From Olleya sp. YS (lineage in GTDB: Bacteria; Bacteroidota; Bacteroidia; Flavobacteriales; Flavobacteriaceae), in NCBI RefSeq assembly GCF_029760915.1, contig NZ_CP121685.1, positions 372,001-436,000 of the forward strand: DNA of 64,000 bases, written 5' to 3'. How positions within the stretch are numbered: the first letter of the stretch is position 1; each line of letters opens with the position of its first letter. The notes beneath the pieces are model-generated. The model was not told the origin of the DNA, searched no databases, and saw only the letters and a list, made by a program, of their open reading frames with translations. The translations under genes were made by a program, and so were the position numbers. This document shows positions 32,778-41,234 of the stretch, piece after piece.

Positions 32778-35357
32778 TTATTTATTTACTAAAATTTTCT
32801 TAGTAAAGCTTCTTCCTTCAGACTTTAATTTTAATATATATAGTCCTCCAGCTAATTCTTTTGTTTTAATTATATTTCTATTACTAGTTAGTGATCCAGA
32901 AAGTACTTGTTTACCATTTAAATCTATCATAGTGTAATTAAGTACTTCACCTTCTAATAATGTGATATCAACGTTTAACTCGTTAACAACTGGATTAGGA
33001 TATAATTTAATATCAGAAACTAAAGTTACATCGTCGCTATTACTAGTATTGCTTGTTCTAGAATTATTAGCTACCTTATCGGTAGATCCTGAAAGAATTA
33101 CTAAAATTGAAACTCCAACTGTATCAAGATCTGCACATACTTGACCATTATTAATTAAATTAAGCACATCAGAAGCAGTAGTTACCCCTAAACTAATATC
33201 GTTTAAATCTAATGTTGAAGGATTATAAGCCAACATATGTATTTTATAATTTCCTCCAACTGCTGGTAACTGTATTGTTGTTGTACTACTTACTTGTTGA
33301 ATAGTTAATGCGTTTCCACTTGTAACAACAGTACCTAATTGATATCCTTGAGGAATTGATGCATCACCATTTGGTGTTACAGTTACAAAAAAGTCAACAT
33401 TTGGATCAACTAATACTACACTAGCAGCTAACGATCCTGTTCCTGCTGAAACAGGTTGACAAGCAACACCATCTGTTAATGTGAAACTTATAGTTTGTAC
33501 CTCACATAACTGAAGACAATTATTACTAGTTGCAGATTTTGAATTAGTAGTATTATTATTGGCTACTCTATCTGTTGAATTATCGCAATCGCCTGTTGTT
33601 GAAACTGTATACAATTGCGCTGTAATCATGAAGTTACCAATACCTAAATCCCATGATGTTTCACCAGCTGGATATGTATAAGGCATACTATTATCTGTAA
33701 GTAAAGATGAAATATTAGTGTCTGTATTTGTTATAGTATACATAACACTATCTGCAGTTCCACTAACAATACTATTGATGTAGGAATCTAAAGGCAACTC
33801 AGATAAATCGTAAGTACTACCATCTACAATAGAAACATCTTCTGTTCCGTTAGTGAAAACAAATTCATCGATAGTTCCACAACAGTTAGTTATAGTAAAT
33901 GTTATACATTGTGTATCACATTCTGTTCCGCTAGCATTATTTTCTTCGTAAACAGTAGAACAAAAATTAAACGTACCACAACCTAAATTCCAAACTTGAT
34001 TTGTTGCTCCTGGGAATGTATAAGGTATTACGTTTTCAAGTTTTGTATATACTTCGCCTGTATCTAAATTAGTTAGGGTGTTAAACGCACTTTCAACATT
34101 ACCTGAAGTTAATACATTAATGTTAAAGTCAGAAGGTATAGCATTAATATCATAACTACCACCATCGACTATTGCTACTGAAGGGTCAGAAAAATTCGAA
34201 AACTCAAATCCATCTATTGTACCACAACAATTAGTTATTGTAAATGTTATACACTGTGTATCACATTCTGTTCCATTGGCATGGTTTTGATCATATACAC
34301 TAGAACAGAAATTAAATGTTCCGCAACCTAAATTCCAAACTTCGTTTGTTGCTCCTGGGAATGTGTAAGGCACAACGTTTTCTAGATTGGTATACACTTC
34401 ACCTGTATCTATATTAGTTAGTGTGTTGAATGTGCTTTCAATATTCCCTGATGTTAATACGTTAATATTAAAATTAGCAGGTATACTATTGATATCATAA
34501 CTACCACCATCGACTATCGCTACTGAAGGGTCAGAAAAATTCGAAAACTCAAATCCATCTATTTGCCCACAAACATTATCGTTTATTGTAAAATAAATTG
34601 ACTGCACGTCACATGGATCTCCTTGACAATAGTCAAATTCAAAGATTTTTGCTTTTAATTTGAAATATCCTGTACCATAACTCCATGCAGCATTACCACC
34701 TGGAATTGTATAAGGAAGATGATTTTCACCTACATTATAAACATCACCAGTATTTAAATTTTCTAATCTCAAGCTAGAACTTTCAGACTGACCATCTACT
34801 AATAGGTCTACATAAAAATTATCTGGCAAAGCATCAATGTCATACGAACCATCATTTACTATGGAAACAGTGTCAGATCCATTTGAAAATTCAAATCCAG
34901 ATATATCTCCACATGATTGAGTACATGTAATTGAAAAATTTATAGTTTCTGTATCACAGATTGTTCCACATCCATCATATTTGTATAATCTTGCTTTAAT
35001 TCTAAAATCTCCACATCCAAAATTCCATGCGCAATTTCCTCCTGGAAATGTATATGGTAAATGATTTTCAGTAATATTATAACACTGACCTGTATCTAGA
35101 TTTGTAACATCAAATTTGGCACTTTGTGAGTAACCATCTACTAATAAATCAACATAAAAATTGTTTGGTAAGTCTCCTATAAAATAAGATTGATTATCAT
35201 TAATTGTTATTGTTGAATCACCATTAGAAAATTCAAATCCAGAAATTGATCCACAATTGGTGTCTACAAAAGCATAAGCTTGAAATGAAAAAATTAAAGC
35301 AACTAAAGTAAATAGAGCTCTAAAATTTAGTGTTTGGTTAGGTAAAAATTTACACAT
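32778..35357 (-). CDS. Large secreted multi-module protein with T9SS type A sorting domain
   Basis: About 859 residues from ATG 35357 (MCKFLPNQTLNFRALFTLVA); an in-frame ATG at 35381 would be almost at the predicted transcript start. Signal peptide ends near SFQAYA. Five successive modules of about 100-115 residues begin C-G-x-I-x-x-F-x-F-[ST]-N (CGSISGFEFSNG, CGDISGFEFSNG, CGQIDGFEFSNF, CGTIDGFEFSNF, CGTIDEFVFTNG) and contain YTFPG...W-x-G-x-G. They match the single N-terminal module of the neighbour protein. A last module (VTPNGDASIPQGYQLGTVV) matches that protein's 122-residue unit. The C-terminus LYPNPVVNELNVDI ... KKILVNK is the sorting domain. Cysteine-rich, surface-exposed; function unknown. 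Confidence 0.87.
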   Translation of the reverse strand: MCKFLPNQTLNFRALFTLVALIFSFQAYAFVDTNCGSISGFEFSNGDSTITINDNQSYFIGDLPNNFYVDLLVDGYSQSAKFDVTNLDTGQCYNITENHLPYTFPGGNCAWNFGCGDFRIKARLYKYDGCGTICDTETINFSITCTQSCGDISGFEFSNGSDTVSIVNDGSYDIDALPDNFYVDLLVDGQSESSSLRLENLNTGDVYNVGENHLPYTIPGGNAAWSYGTGYFKLKAKIFEFDYCQGDPCDVQSIYFTINDNVCGQIDGFEFSNFSDPSVAIVDGGSYDINSIPANFNINVLTSGNIESTFNTLTNIDTGEVYTNLENVVPYTFPGATNEVWNLGCGTFNFCSSVYDQNHANGTECDTQCITFTITNCCGTIDGFEFSNFSDPSVAIVDGGSYDINAIPSDFNINVLTSGNVESAFNTLTNLDTGEVYTKLENVIPYTFPGATNQVWNLGCGTFNFCSTVYEENNASGTECDTQCITFTITNCCGTIDEFVFTNGTEDVSIVDGSTYDLSELPLDSYINSIVSGTADSVMYTITNTDTNISSLLTDNSMPYTYPAGETSWDLGIGNFMITAQLYTVSTTGDCDNSTDRVANNNTTNSKSATSNNCLQLCEVQTISFTLTDGVACQPVSAGTGSLAASVVLVDPNVDFFVTVTPNGDASIPQGYQLGTVVTSGNALTIQQVSSTTTIQLPAVGGNYKIHMLAYNPSTLDLNDISLGVTTASDVLNLINNGQVCADLDTVGVSILVILSGSTDKVANNSRTSNTSNSDDVTLVSDIKLYPNPVVNELNVDITLLEGEVLNYTMIDLNGKQVLSGSLTSNRNIIKTKELAGGLYILKLKSEGRSFTKKILVNK

Positions 35358-35404
35358 ACGTTTGGTTTTTATTATTAACATTTACCTAACAAATTTACCT
35401 AACA
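35337..35404 (-). promoter_or_regulatory. -7 box and three copies of TTTACCTAAC around the T9SS gene start
   Basis: TTTACCTAAC occurs at 35381-35390 and 35394-35403 in the same orientation (13-bp step) and inverted at 35337-35346, inside the first codons. The leftward -7 box TAAATTTG (complement of 35390-35397) lies between the two direct copies. The arrangement looks like an operator for a DNA-binding regulator. Confidence 0.5.
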
Positions 35405-35543
35405 GAAAACCCTTACAGAAAAAAAATAGCCTAAATGCAATATTTGTCTTTAAAAGGATAAAACTTACATTTTTAGCAGATTAAATGTAAAAATTAATAA
35501 TTTTTTTTATCGTGCAAAGACTTTTTTAATAGTTGTAATACTA

Positions 35544-36125
35544 TTAAAACAGAAGTTTGATATTGGAATAAGAATTACCCAACGCTTTCTTTACTTCTTC
35601 TGTATTTAACCATTTAACCTCAGTAATCCCCTCATTTAATTGAGGATAAAATTTACCAGAAAATGTAGAGTACATCTCAAACCAATACGTTATTTTTAAT
35701 TTCACCTTTCCGTTACGTTTAAAAATATGATAGGTATTTGGTAATGGTTTTACGATTTCAAGTTTACCGACTCCTGTTTCTTCTTTAACCTCTCTTATAG
35801 CAGTTTCTTCAATAGATTCCTTTCCTTCAGTTTTCCCTTTAGGTAAATCCCATTTATCATTCCTATAAATAAAAAGAATATCTCCTTTATCGTTATGCAC
35901 CTTTCCACCTCCAGCTACAACGTTAGGTAACTTTTTCTTGAAAGACTTAAGTAATTTATCTTCTTTATGACCTATAAGTCTAACAGAATTAATGGATTTT
36001 TTAGACAAGGTTTTGAGTATTAACTCGATATTAGCATCCTTAAGCAAGAAATTTTTAAAGTCGGTCTCTTTTTCTACCTTAGTGGTTAAGTAAATAGGCT
36101 TATCATTAACAAAAATGGGTTGCAT
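35544..36125 (-). CDS. Nudix hydrolase
   Basis: A 193-residue protein with a perfect Nudix box: GKTEGKESIEETAIREVKEE followed by TGV (about residues 97-119), matching GX5EX7REUXEEXGU. WDLPKGK precedes it. The N-terminal 65 residues are an extra domain (IFVNDKPIYLTTKVEKETDF) typical of the Bacteroidota group that neighbours pyrE. The substrate is unknown; such proteins hydrolyse nucleoside diphosphate derivatives. Confidence 0.92.
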   Translation of the reverse strand: MQPIFVNDKPIYLTTKVEKETDFKNFLLKDANIELILKTLSKKSINSVRLIGHKEDKLLKSFKKKLPNVVAGGGKVHNDKGDILFIYRNDKWDLPKGKTEGKESIEETAIREVKEETGVGKLEIVKPLPNTYHIFKRNGKVKLKITYWFEMYSTFSGKFYPQLNEGITEVKWLNTEEVKKALGNSYSNIKLLF

Positions 36126-36203
36126 TAAAACTGGCGGTGCTTTTTTATTTTTGGTAAAAATATTAAAATTAATCAGATAGTTGTATGCTCTTTATTTATT
36201 TTA

Positions 36204-36230
36204 AAATTTAATTTAAGTCAAATTAAATTT
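36204..36230. promoter_or_regulatory. 11-bp inverted repeat upstream of pyrE
   Basis: AAATTTAATTT (36204-36214) and AAATTAAATTT (36220-36230) are perfectly complementary around a 5-nt spacer, just before a -7-like TATTTTTG (36236-36243). It is all A/T, so chance is not negligible, but the location fits an operator. Confidence 0.4.
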
Positions 36231-36247
36231 ATCTGTATTTTTGCTTT

Positions 36248-36892
36248 ATGATTTTTAACGACCAAACTGCAAGGCAAACCGCCAAAGTATTATTACAAAT
36301 TAATGCCATCAAACTTCAACCTAATGATCCATTTACATGGGCTTCTGGCTGGAAATCTCCTATATATTGTGACAATCGTATTATACTATCGTATCCTACA
36401 ATAAGAAATTACGTTAGAGAAGAGATGAGTAAGTTTATCGAAGAACACTACGGAAAACCAGACGTTATAGCTGGTGTTGCTACTGGAGCGATAGGCATTG
36501 GTATGCTAGTAGCAGAATATTTAGGACTACCCTTTATATATGTAAGACCAGAAGCTAAAGGTCATGGTAGAAAAAACCAAATAGAAGGACACATAGAAAG
36601 TGGACAAAACGTGGTGGTGGTTGAAGACTTAATTAGCACTGGTAAAAGTAGTCTTAATGCTGTAAAGGCTTTAAGAGAAGCTAATGTAAACGTTAAAGGG
36701 ATGATTGCTATCTTTTCTTACGGTTTTAAAGTAGCAAATACCAATTTTGAAAACGAAAACATGACGCTGCATACATTAAGTAACTATGAAAATTTATTGA
36801 TTGAAGCAGCCTCTAGTAAATATATTACAGAAGATCAAATAGAGACTTTAAGTCAATGGAATGCCAACCCTAGTGTTTGGAACGCTAATTGA
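36248..36892 (+). CDS. pyrE: Orotate phosphoribosyltransferase
   Basis: A 214-residue enzyme forming OMP from orotate and PRPP. TWASGWKSPIYCDNRIILSY (about 28-47) is the OPRTase N-terminal signature, VATGAIGIGMLVAEYLGLPF (about 80-99) the dimer loop, YVRPEAKGHGRKNQIEG (about 100-116) the catalytic loop, and NVVVVEDLISTGKSSLNAV (about 122-140) the PRPP-binding motif. The -7-like box ends 4 nt before the ATG, so the message may be leaderless. Neighbours Nudix and SRPBCC are the usual Bacteroidota context. Confidence 0.95.
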   Translation: MIFNDQTARQTAKVLLQINAIKLQPNDPFTWASGWKSPIYCDNRIILSYPTIRNYVREEMSKFIEEHYGKPDVIAGVATGAIGIGMLVAEYLGLPFIYVRPEAKGHGRKNQIEGHIESGQNVVVVEDLISTGKSSLNAVKALREANVNVKGMIAIFSYGFKVANTNFENENMTLHTLSNYENLLIEAASSKYITEDQIETLSQWNANPSVWNAN

Positions 36893-36952
36893 TACTACAT
36901 CCATGTTGTTACTACCTAACAATATTATTAAATTATAAAACACATACTAATT

Positions 36953-37360
36953 ATGAGACTAGAAAGCCCTAAAGTTACTTTAGATAAATCAACAGAAGAC
37001 ACGTTTAACTTTTTAAGCGATATCAAAAATTTTAAAAGCCTGATGCCTGAAAACATCAGTAAATTTGAAGTGTTGGGAGAAGATAAATTTTTGTTTGCCT
37101 TAAAAGGAATGCCAGAAATAATATTAAAAAAGAAAGAAAGCACGCCAAACAGTCAAATAGTGTTGGGTGCAGCTGGTGGAAAAATAGATTTTTCTTTAAT
37201 CGCTAATATTACTCAAGTAGATGCCAACAAAAGTGAAGTACAACTTGTTTTTGAAGGCGAATTTAATGCGATGATGGCCATGATGATTAAAGGACCAATT
37301 AATAAATTTATTGAAACTTTAGCAACTAATATGCCTAATGCCATTAATACAGTAGCGTAA
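36953..37360 (+). CDS. SRPBCC/START-like protein
   Basis: A 135-residue soluble protein. RLESPKVTLDKSTEDTFNFL is the N-terminal beta-strand and helix of the helix-grip (Bet v1/START) fold; FEGEFNAMMAMMIKGPINKF is the long C-terminal helix. It probably binds a hydrophobic ligand; none is identified. It lies 60 nt after pyrE. Its 3' end overlaps birA by 17 nt in opposite orientation. Confidence 0.78.
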   Translation: MRLESPKVTLDKSTEDTFNFLSDIKNFKSLMPENISKFEVLGEDKFLFALKGMPEIILKKKESTPNSQIVLGAAGGKIDFSLIANITQVDANKSEVQLVFEGEFNAMMAMMIKGPINKFIETLATNMPNAINTVA

Positions 37361-38069
37361 CAGTTTTTAAATCGAAGGTTTTTAATACTTGATCTTCTAT
37401 TAAAACTTCAAGTAATCCTTCGTTAGATACGCCTTTTATAATACCAGAAAACAAACCTTCGGCAGATCTAAATGTTGAAGGTTTTTCTTTTCTAAATAAA
37501 TAAGACTCATAAGTAGTTTTTAGTAAAACGTTGTCTTTAGTAAAATTCTTAAATTCAACTTGCAACTGTTTTAAAATAAGTTGTAATACGTCATCTAAAT
37601 TATAAGTAATACCAGTTAACTGTTTTAAAGAACTAGCTTTAGGATGGTTATTAAACTGCAATTGATTGACGTTTAAACCTATACCAATTATAGAAGATTC
37701 AATATGGTTTTGCTTTATGACGTTTTCTATTAAAACACCACAAATTTTTTGGTTGTCTGACAAAATGTCGTTTGGCCATTTTACGCTCAACTTAGGGATA
37801 TTTAGGATTGCTAAAGCTTTAATTATAGCTAAAGATACAACCATGCTAATATCAAATTGTTGCTCAGGCAATAATCCTTTAAAACGTTTATAAACACTGA
37901 AGGTTAGGTTTTTAAAGGGTTGCGATTGCCAAGACGTACCCATTTGACCTCTTCCTTGCGTTTGGTCGTCTGTAACAATTACAGTAAAATCCTTAACAGG
38001 ACTTTCTAAACTTAGATTACGAAGAAATCGATTTGTAGAATCGGTGGCATTAAGTTTGATTATACGCAT
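37344..38069 (-). CDS. birA: Biotin--[acetyl-CoA-carboxylase] ligase
   Basis: A 241-residue biotin protein ligase without the N-terminal DNA-binding domain, so it attaches biotin but should not repress transcription. LNATDSTNRFLRNLSLESPV (about 5-24), DDQTQGRGQMGTSWQSQPFK with the GRGQ biotinyl-AMP loop (about 34-53), LSVKWPNDILSDNQKICGVL (about 97-116) with the KWPND signature, and the small C-terminal SH3-like domain are present. Confidence 0.93.
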   Translation of the reverse strand: MRIIKLNATDSTNRFLRNLSLESPVKDFTVIVTDDQTQGRGQMGTSWQSQPFKNLTFSVYKRFKGLLPEQQFDISMVVSLAIIKALAILNIPKLSVKWPNDILSDNQKICGVLIENVIKQNHIESSIIGIGLNVNQLQFNNHPKASSLKQLTGITYNLDDVLQLILKQLQVEFKNFTKDNVLLKTTYESYLFRKEKPSTFRSAEGLFSGIIKGVSNEGLLEVLIEDQVLKTFDLKTVTLLY

Positions 38070-38136
38070 ATTAAATAATTATCTTCGTATTATAAAATCT
38101 TATGATTTTTTTAGAGTATAAAGAACTTAAAAATAA

Positions 38137-38144
38137 TAACTTTG
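38137..38144 (+). promoter_or_regulatory. -7 box of rsfS-ftsH
   Basis: TAACTTTG fits TAnnTTTG, 20 nt before the rsfS ATG. No clear -33 TTG is visible. Confidence 0.45.
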
Positions 38145-38164
38145 CACAAATATAAATCTTATTA

Positions 38165-38536
38165 ATGGCGAAAAAACAATCAAACGCAGATGCCCTAATT
38201 GCAACAATAATTGAGGGTATTGAAGATGTAAAAGGAAAAGACATAAATATTCTTGATTTAAGAGAGATTGAAAACACAGTTTGTGACTACTTTGTAATTT
38301 GTGAAGGAACTTCTAACACACAGGTTAACGCCATTGTCAATTCTATTCAGAAAAAAGTTAGTAAATCATTAAAGGACAAACCTTGGCATATAGAAGGCGA
38401 AGACAATGCAGAATGGATATTAATGGACTACGTCAATGTAGTAGTACATGTATTTCAAAAACATATAAGAGAATATTATGATATAGAAAGTCTTTGGGGA
38501 GATGCCAAAGTAACACTTATCGAAACAAATTATTAA
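38165..38536 (+). CDS. rsfS: Ribosome silencing factor RsfS
   Basis: A 123-residue protein of the RsfS/Iojap family, which binds ribosomal protein L14 and blocks subunit joining in starvation. Conserved segments: IIEGIEDVKGKDINILDLRE, CDYFVICEGTSNTQVNAIVN (about 40-59), WHIEGEDNAEWILMDYVNVV (about 79-98) and HVFQKHIREYYDIESLWGDA (about 99-118). It lies 9 nt upstream of ftsH; this pair is conserved in Bacteroidota. Confidence 0.95.
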   Translation: MAKKQSNADALIATIIEGIEDVKGKDINILDLREIENTVCDYFVICEGTSNTQVNAIVNSIQKKVSKSLKDKPWHIEGEDNAEWILMDYVNVVVHVFQKHIREYYDIESLWGDAKVTLIETNY

Positions 38537-38545
38537 ACACATTTC

Positions 38546-40510
38546 ATGGCAGATAAAAATAAAAATACAGTTCCAAAAAAACCAAAATTTAATCCGTACT
38601 GGATTTATGGTGGCATTATTATTTTCTTTATTGCACTTCAGTTTTTTGGAAGTGGATCTGGAAGTGCTGATAAAACATCTCCATCACAATTTTTTGAATA
38701 TTTAAGAGATGGTGATGTAGAAAAAGTTGACATTGTTAACGAAATTACAGCAAAGGTATATCTAACTAAGGAAGCCCAAGAGAAAGAGATTCATAAAAAC
38801 TCTAAACCTACTTCTATTTTCCCGTCTGCTACTAAGCTACCTAACTACTCTTTTCAATTTGGAGATTTAGCGTTATTTCAGGAATCCATTAACGAAATCA
38901 ATAAAGAATTAGGCAAAGACAATGCTGCAGAAGTCACTTTTAGTATAGAAAGTAATCCATGGGGCGAATTATTATTTAGTTTATTACCATTTGTGTTACT
39001 TATTGGTGTTTGGATTTTTATTATGCGTCGTATGTCCTCTGGAGGAGGAGGTGGTGCTGGTGGACAGATTTTTAATATTGGAAAATCTAAAGCTAAATTG
39101 TTTGACGAAAAATCTCAAGTTAAAACTACTTTTAAAGATGTTGCTGGACTTGAAGGTGCTAAAGAAGAGGTTCAGGAAATTGTAGATTTCTTAAAAAATC
39201 CAGAAAAATACACCAATTTAGGAGGTAAAATACCAAAAGGCGCTTTACTTGTTGGACCTCCAGGAACAGGAAAAACATTATTAGCTAAAGCAGTCGCTGG
39301 AGAAGCTAAAGTCCCTTTCTTTTCATTATCAGGTTCTGATTTTGTAGAAATGTTTGTTGGTGTTGGTGCCTCACGTGTTAGAGATTTATTTAAACAAGCT
39401 AAAGAAAAATCTCCAGCTATTATCTTTATTGACGAGATAGATGCTATTGGACGAGCTAGAGGTAAAAATGCAATGTCAGGAAGTAATGACGAACGTGAAA
39501 ACACCCTTAACCAACTGTTAACAGAAATGGATGGTTTTGGTACAAATACAAACGTTATTGTACTTGCAGCTACCAACAGAGCAGATATTTTAGATAAAGC
39601 GTTAATGCGTGCTGGACGTTTTGACAGACAAATACATGTCGATCTACCAAATTTAACAGAACGTAGAGAAATATTTGAAGTACACTTAAAACCTTTAAAA
39701 AAGTCGAAGGGATTAGATGTAGACTTTTTATCTAAACAAACACCAGGTTTTTCTGGTGCAGACATTGCCAACCTTTGTAATGAAGCTGCATTGATTGCTG
39801 CAAGAAAAAATAAAAAAGAAGTTGAAAAACAAGATTTTTTAGATGCAGTAGATAGAATTGTTGGTGGTTTAGAAAAAAGAAGCACTATTTTCTCTGAAGA
39901 AGAAAAAAATCTTATTGCCTATCACGAAGCAGGTCACGCAACCACAAGCTGGTTTTTAGAGCATGCAGATCCATTTGTAAAAGTAACTATAGTCCCTAGA
40001 GGTCGTAGTCTTGGTGCTGCTTGGTATTTACCAGAAGAAGCTCATACCACTAGAACCGAGAAATACTTAGACGAGATTTGTATGACCATGGGTGGACGTG
40101 CTGCCGAAAAATTAATGTTTGATAAAATTTCTACTGGAGCAATTAGTGATTTGCAAAGCGTTACCAAAAAAGCTAAAGCAATGGTAATGATTTATGGTTT
40201 AAATGAAAAAGTTGGTAACATAACGTATTATGACCCAACAGGAGAAAATGGATTTGTAAAACCATACAGCGAGAAAACAGCAGAATTAATTGATACCGAA
40301 ATTAAAAATATCATTGAAACGCAATACCAAAGAGCTATCTCTATTCTATCAGAAAAGAAAGATCTTTTAATCTTATTGGCAGAACGTTTAAGAGAAAGAG
40401 AAGTTTTGTTTAGAGAAGATTTAGAAGAAATATTAGGAAAACGTCCGTTTGACAATGTTATCGAAAAGCCTTCAGAAAAACTTCAAGCTAGTAACGAAGA
40501 GGAGGAATAA
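38546..40510 (+). CDS. ftsH: ATP-dependent zinc metalloprotease FtsH
   Basis: A 654-residue inner-membrane AAA protease. Two membrane helices flank a periplasmic domain (about residues 16-34 and 136-155). Walker A GPPGTGKT (about 237-244), Walker B IIFIDEIDAIG (about 293-303), SRH ATNRADILDKALMRAGRFDR, and zinc site HEAGH (about 460-464) are present. A Gly-rich stretch (SSGGGGGAGG) follows the second helix. It degrades misassembled membrane and regulatory proteins. The hydrophilic end SNEEEE is usual. Confidence 0.97.
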   Translation: MADKNKNTVPKKPKFNPYWIYGGIIIFFIALQFFGSGSGSADKTSPSQFFEYLRDGDVEKVDIVNEITAKVYLTKEAQEKEIHKNSKPTSIFPSATKLPNYSFQFGDLALFQESINEINKELGKDNAAEVTFSIESNPWGELLFSLLPFVLLIGVWIFIMRRMSSGGGGGAGGQIFNIGKSKAKLFDEKSQVKTTFKDVAGLEGAKEEVQEIVDFLKNPEKYTNLGGKIPKGALLVGPPGTGKTLLAKAVAGEAKVPFFSLSGSDFVEMFVGVGASRVRDLFKQAKEKSPAIIFIDEIDAIGRARGKNAMSGSNDERENTLNQLLTEMDGFGTNTNVIVLAATNRADILDKALMRAGRFDRQIHVDLPNLTERREIFEVHLKPLKKSKGLDVDFLSKQTPGFSGADIANLCNEAALIAARKNKKEVEKQDFLDAVDRIVGGLEKRSTIFSEEEKNLIAYHEAGHATTSWFLEHADPFVKVTIVPRGRSLGAAWYLPEEAHTTRTEKYLDEICMTMGGRAAEKLMFDKISTGAISDLQSVTKKAKAMVMIYGLNEKVGNITYYDPTGENGFVKPYSEKTAELIDTEIKNIIETQYQRAISILSEKKDLLILLAERLREREVLFREDLEEILGKRPFDNVIEKPSEKLQASNEEEE

Positions 40511-40533
40511 TACAAAACTCTTAGTAATAAGCA

Positions 40534-40575
40534 TAAAAATCTTAGATTATCTCGTTTGATAGTCTAAGATTTTTT
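40534..40575 (+). terminator. Terminator of rsfS-ftsH
   Basis: AAAAATCTTAGA (40534-40545) pairs with TCTAAGATTTTT (40562-40573); TATC/GATA inside extends the stem. It is followed by T's. Confidence 0.9.
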
Positions 40576-40581
40576 ATATTT
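40555..40581 (+). promoter_or_regulatory. Promoter of the LUD gene overlapping the ftsH terminator
   Basis: TTG (40555-40557) is followed by 16 nt and TATATTTG (40574-40581). The -33 element lies in the terminator loop and the -7 box in its T tail, so the terminator and the next promoter share DNA. Confidence 0.5.
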
Positions 40582-40621
40582 GGTAATCCCATAACAGAAT
40601 TGTGATTATAGCAACGTGTAA

Positions 40622-41230
40622 ATGAGCCTTTTTAGAAAATTTTTTAGTTCTAAATCTCAAAAAGAAAAACAGGAATTAAAGTCCGAAGAGAGAGGTAAAT
40701 ATATGCCTCAAAAGGAACTACCAATTGATGAGAGTTTTACAATAAACTTCAAAAAAAATGGTGGTAAGTTCTTGTATTGTGACTCGTTAGATGAAGTTTA
40801 TGACAACCTCAATAATATCATCCTCGAAAATAATTGGGAAGACCATTCGGTATATTTTTACGATGATAATCTAAAAGACAAGTTTAAAAGTTCGCAATTA
40901 AAAGTAAGCGATACGTTATCCGAATGCACGTATTTTATTACAACATGCGAAAACTTAATAGCCAATGACGGATCTTTATTAGTGTGCTCCAACCAACTAG
41001 CCGAAAAAAAACTTAACGAGTTTCCTAACAACGTCATAGTGTTTGCTACAACAAGTCAAATAGTGTCTAATATTGGTGAAGGCTTAAGAGAAATTAAAAA
41101 CAAAAACACTAAAAATATTCCAACAAATATAACGACCATAAAGCATTTTAAATTACAAGAGGAAAAAGACTTTTTATCTTACGGAAGCAGTTCAAAAAAC
41201 TTATATTTGTTGCTTTTAGAAGACCTTTAG
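40622..41230 (+). CDS. LUD domain protein
   Basis: A 202-residue protein with the lactate-utilisation (LutC/YkgG) fold: CTYFITTCENLIANDGSLLV (about 100-119), NQLAEKKLNEFPNNVIVFAT and the end YLLLLEDL, as in LutC-type proteins. It lacks lutAB neighbours; in this position ahead of cdsA it is a regular member of a flavobacterial lipid-synthesis cluster, so a role in lactate oxidation is not indicated. The stop is 4 nt before cdsA. Confidence 0.8.
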   Translation: MSLFRKFFSSKSQKEKQELKSEERGKYMPQKELPIDESFTINFKKNGGKFLYCDSLDEVYDNLNNIILENNWEDHSVYFYDDNLKDKFKSSQLKVSDTLSECTYFITTCENLIANDGSLLVCSNQLAEKKLNEFPNNVIVFATTSQIVSNIGEGLREIKNKNTKNIPTNITTIKHFKLQEEKDFLSYGSSSKNLYLLLLEDL

Positions 41231-41234
41231 TTTT

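Noticed and set aside
39172-39885. 237-codon leftward frame inside ftsH
   Set aside because: Antisense shadow of the conserved AAA domain; Ser/Lys-rich composition typical of reverse-complement frames.
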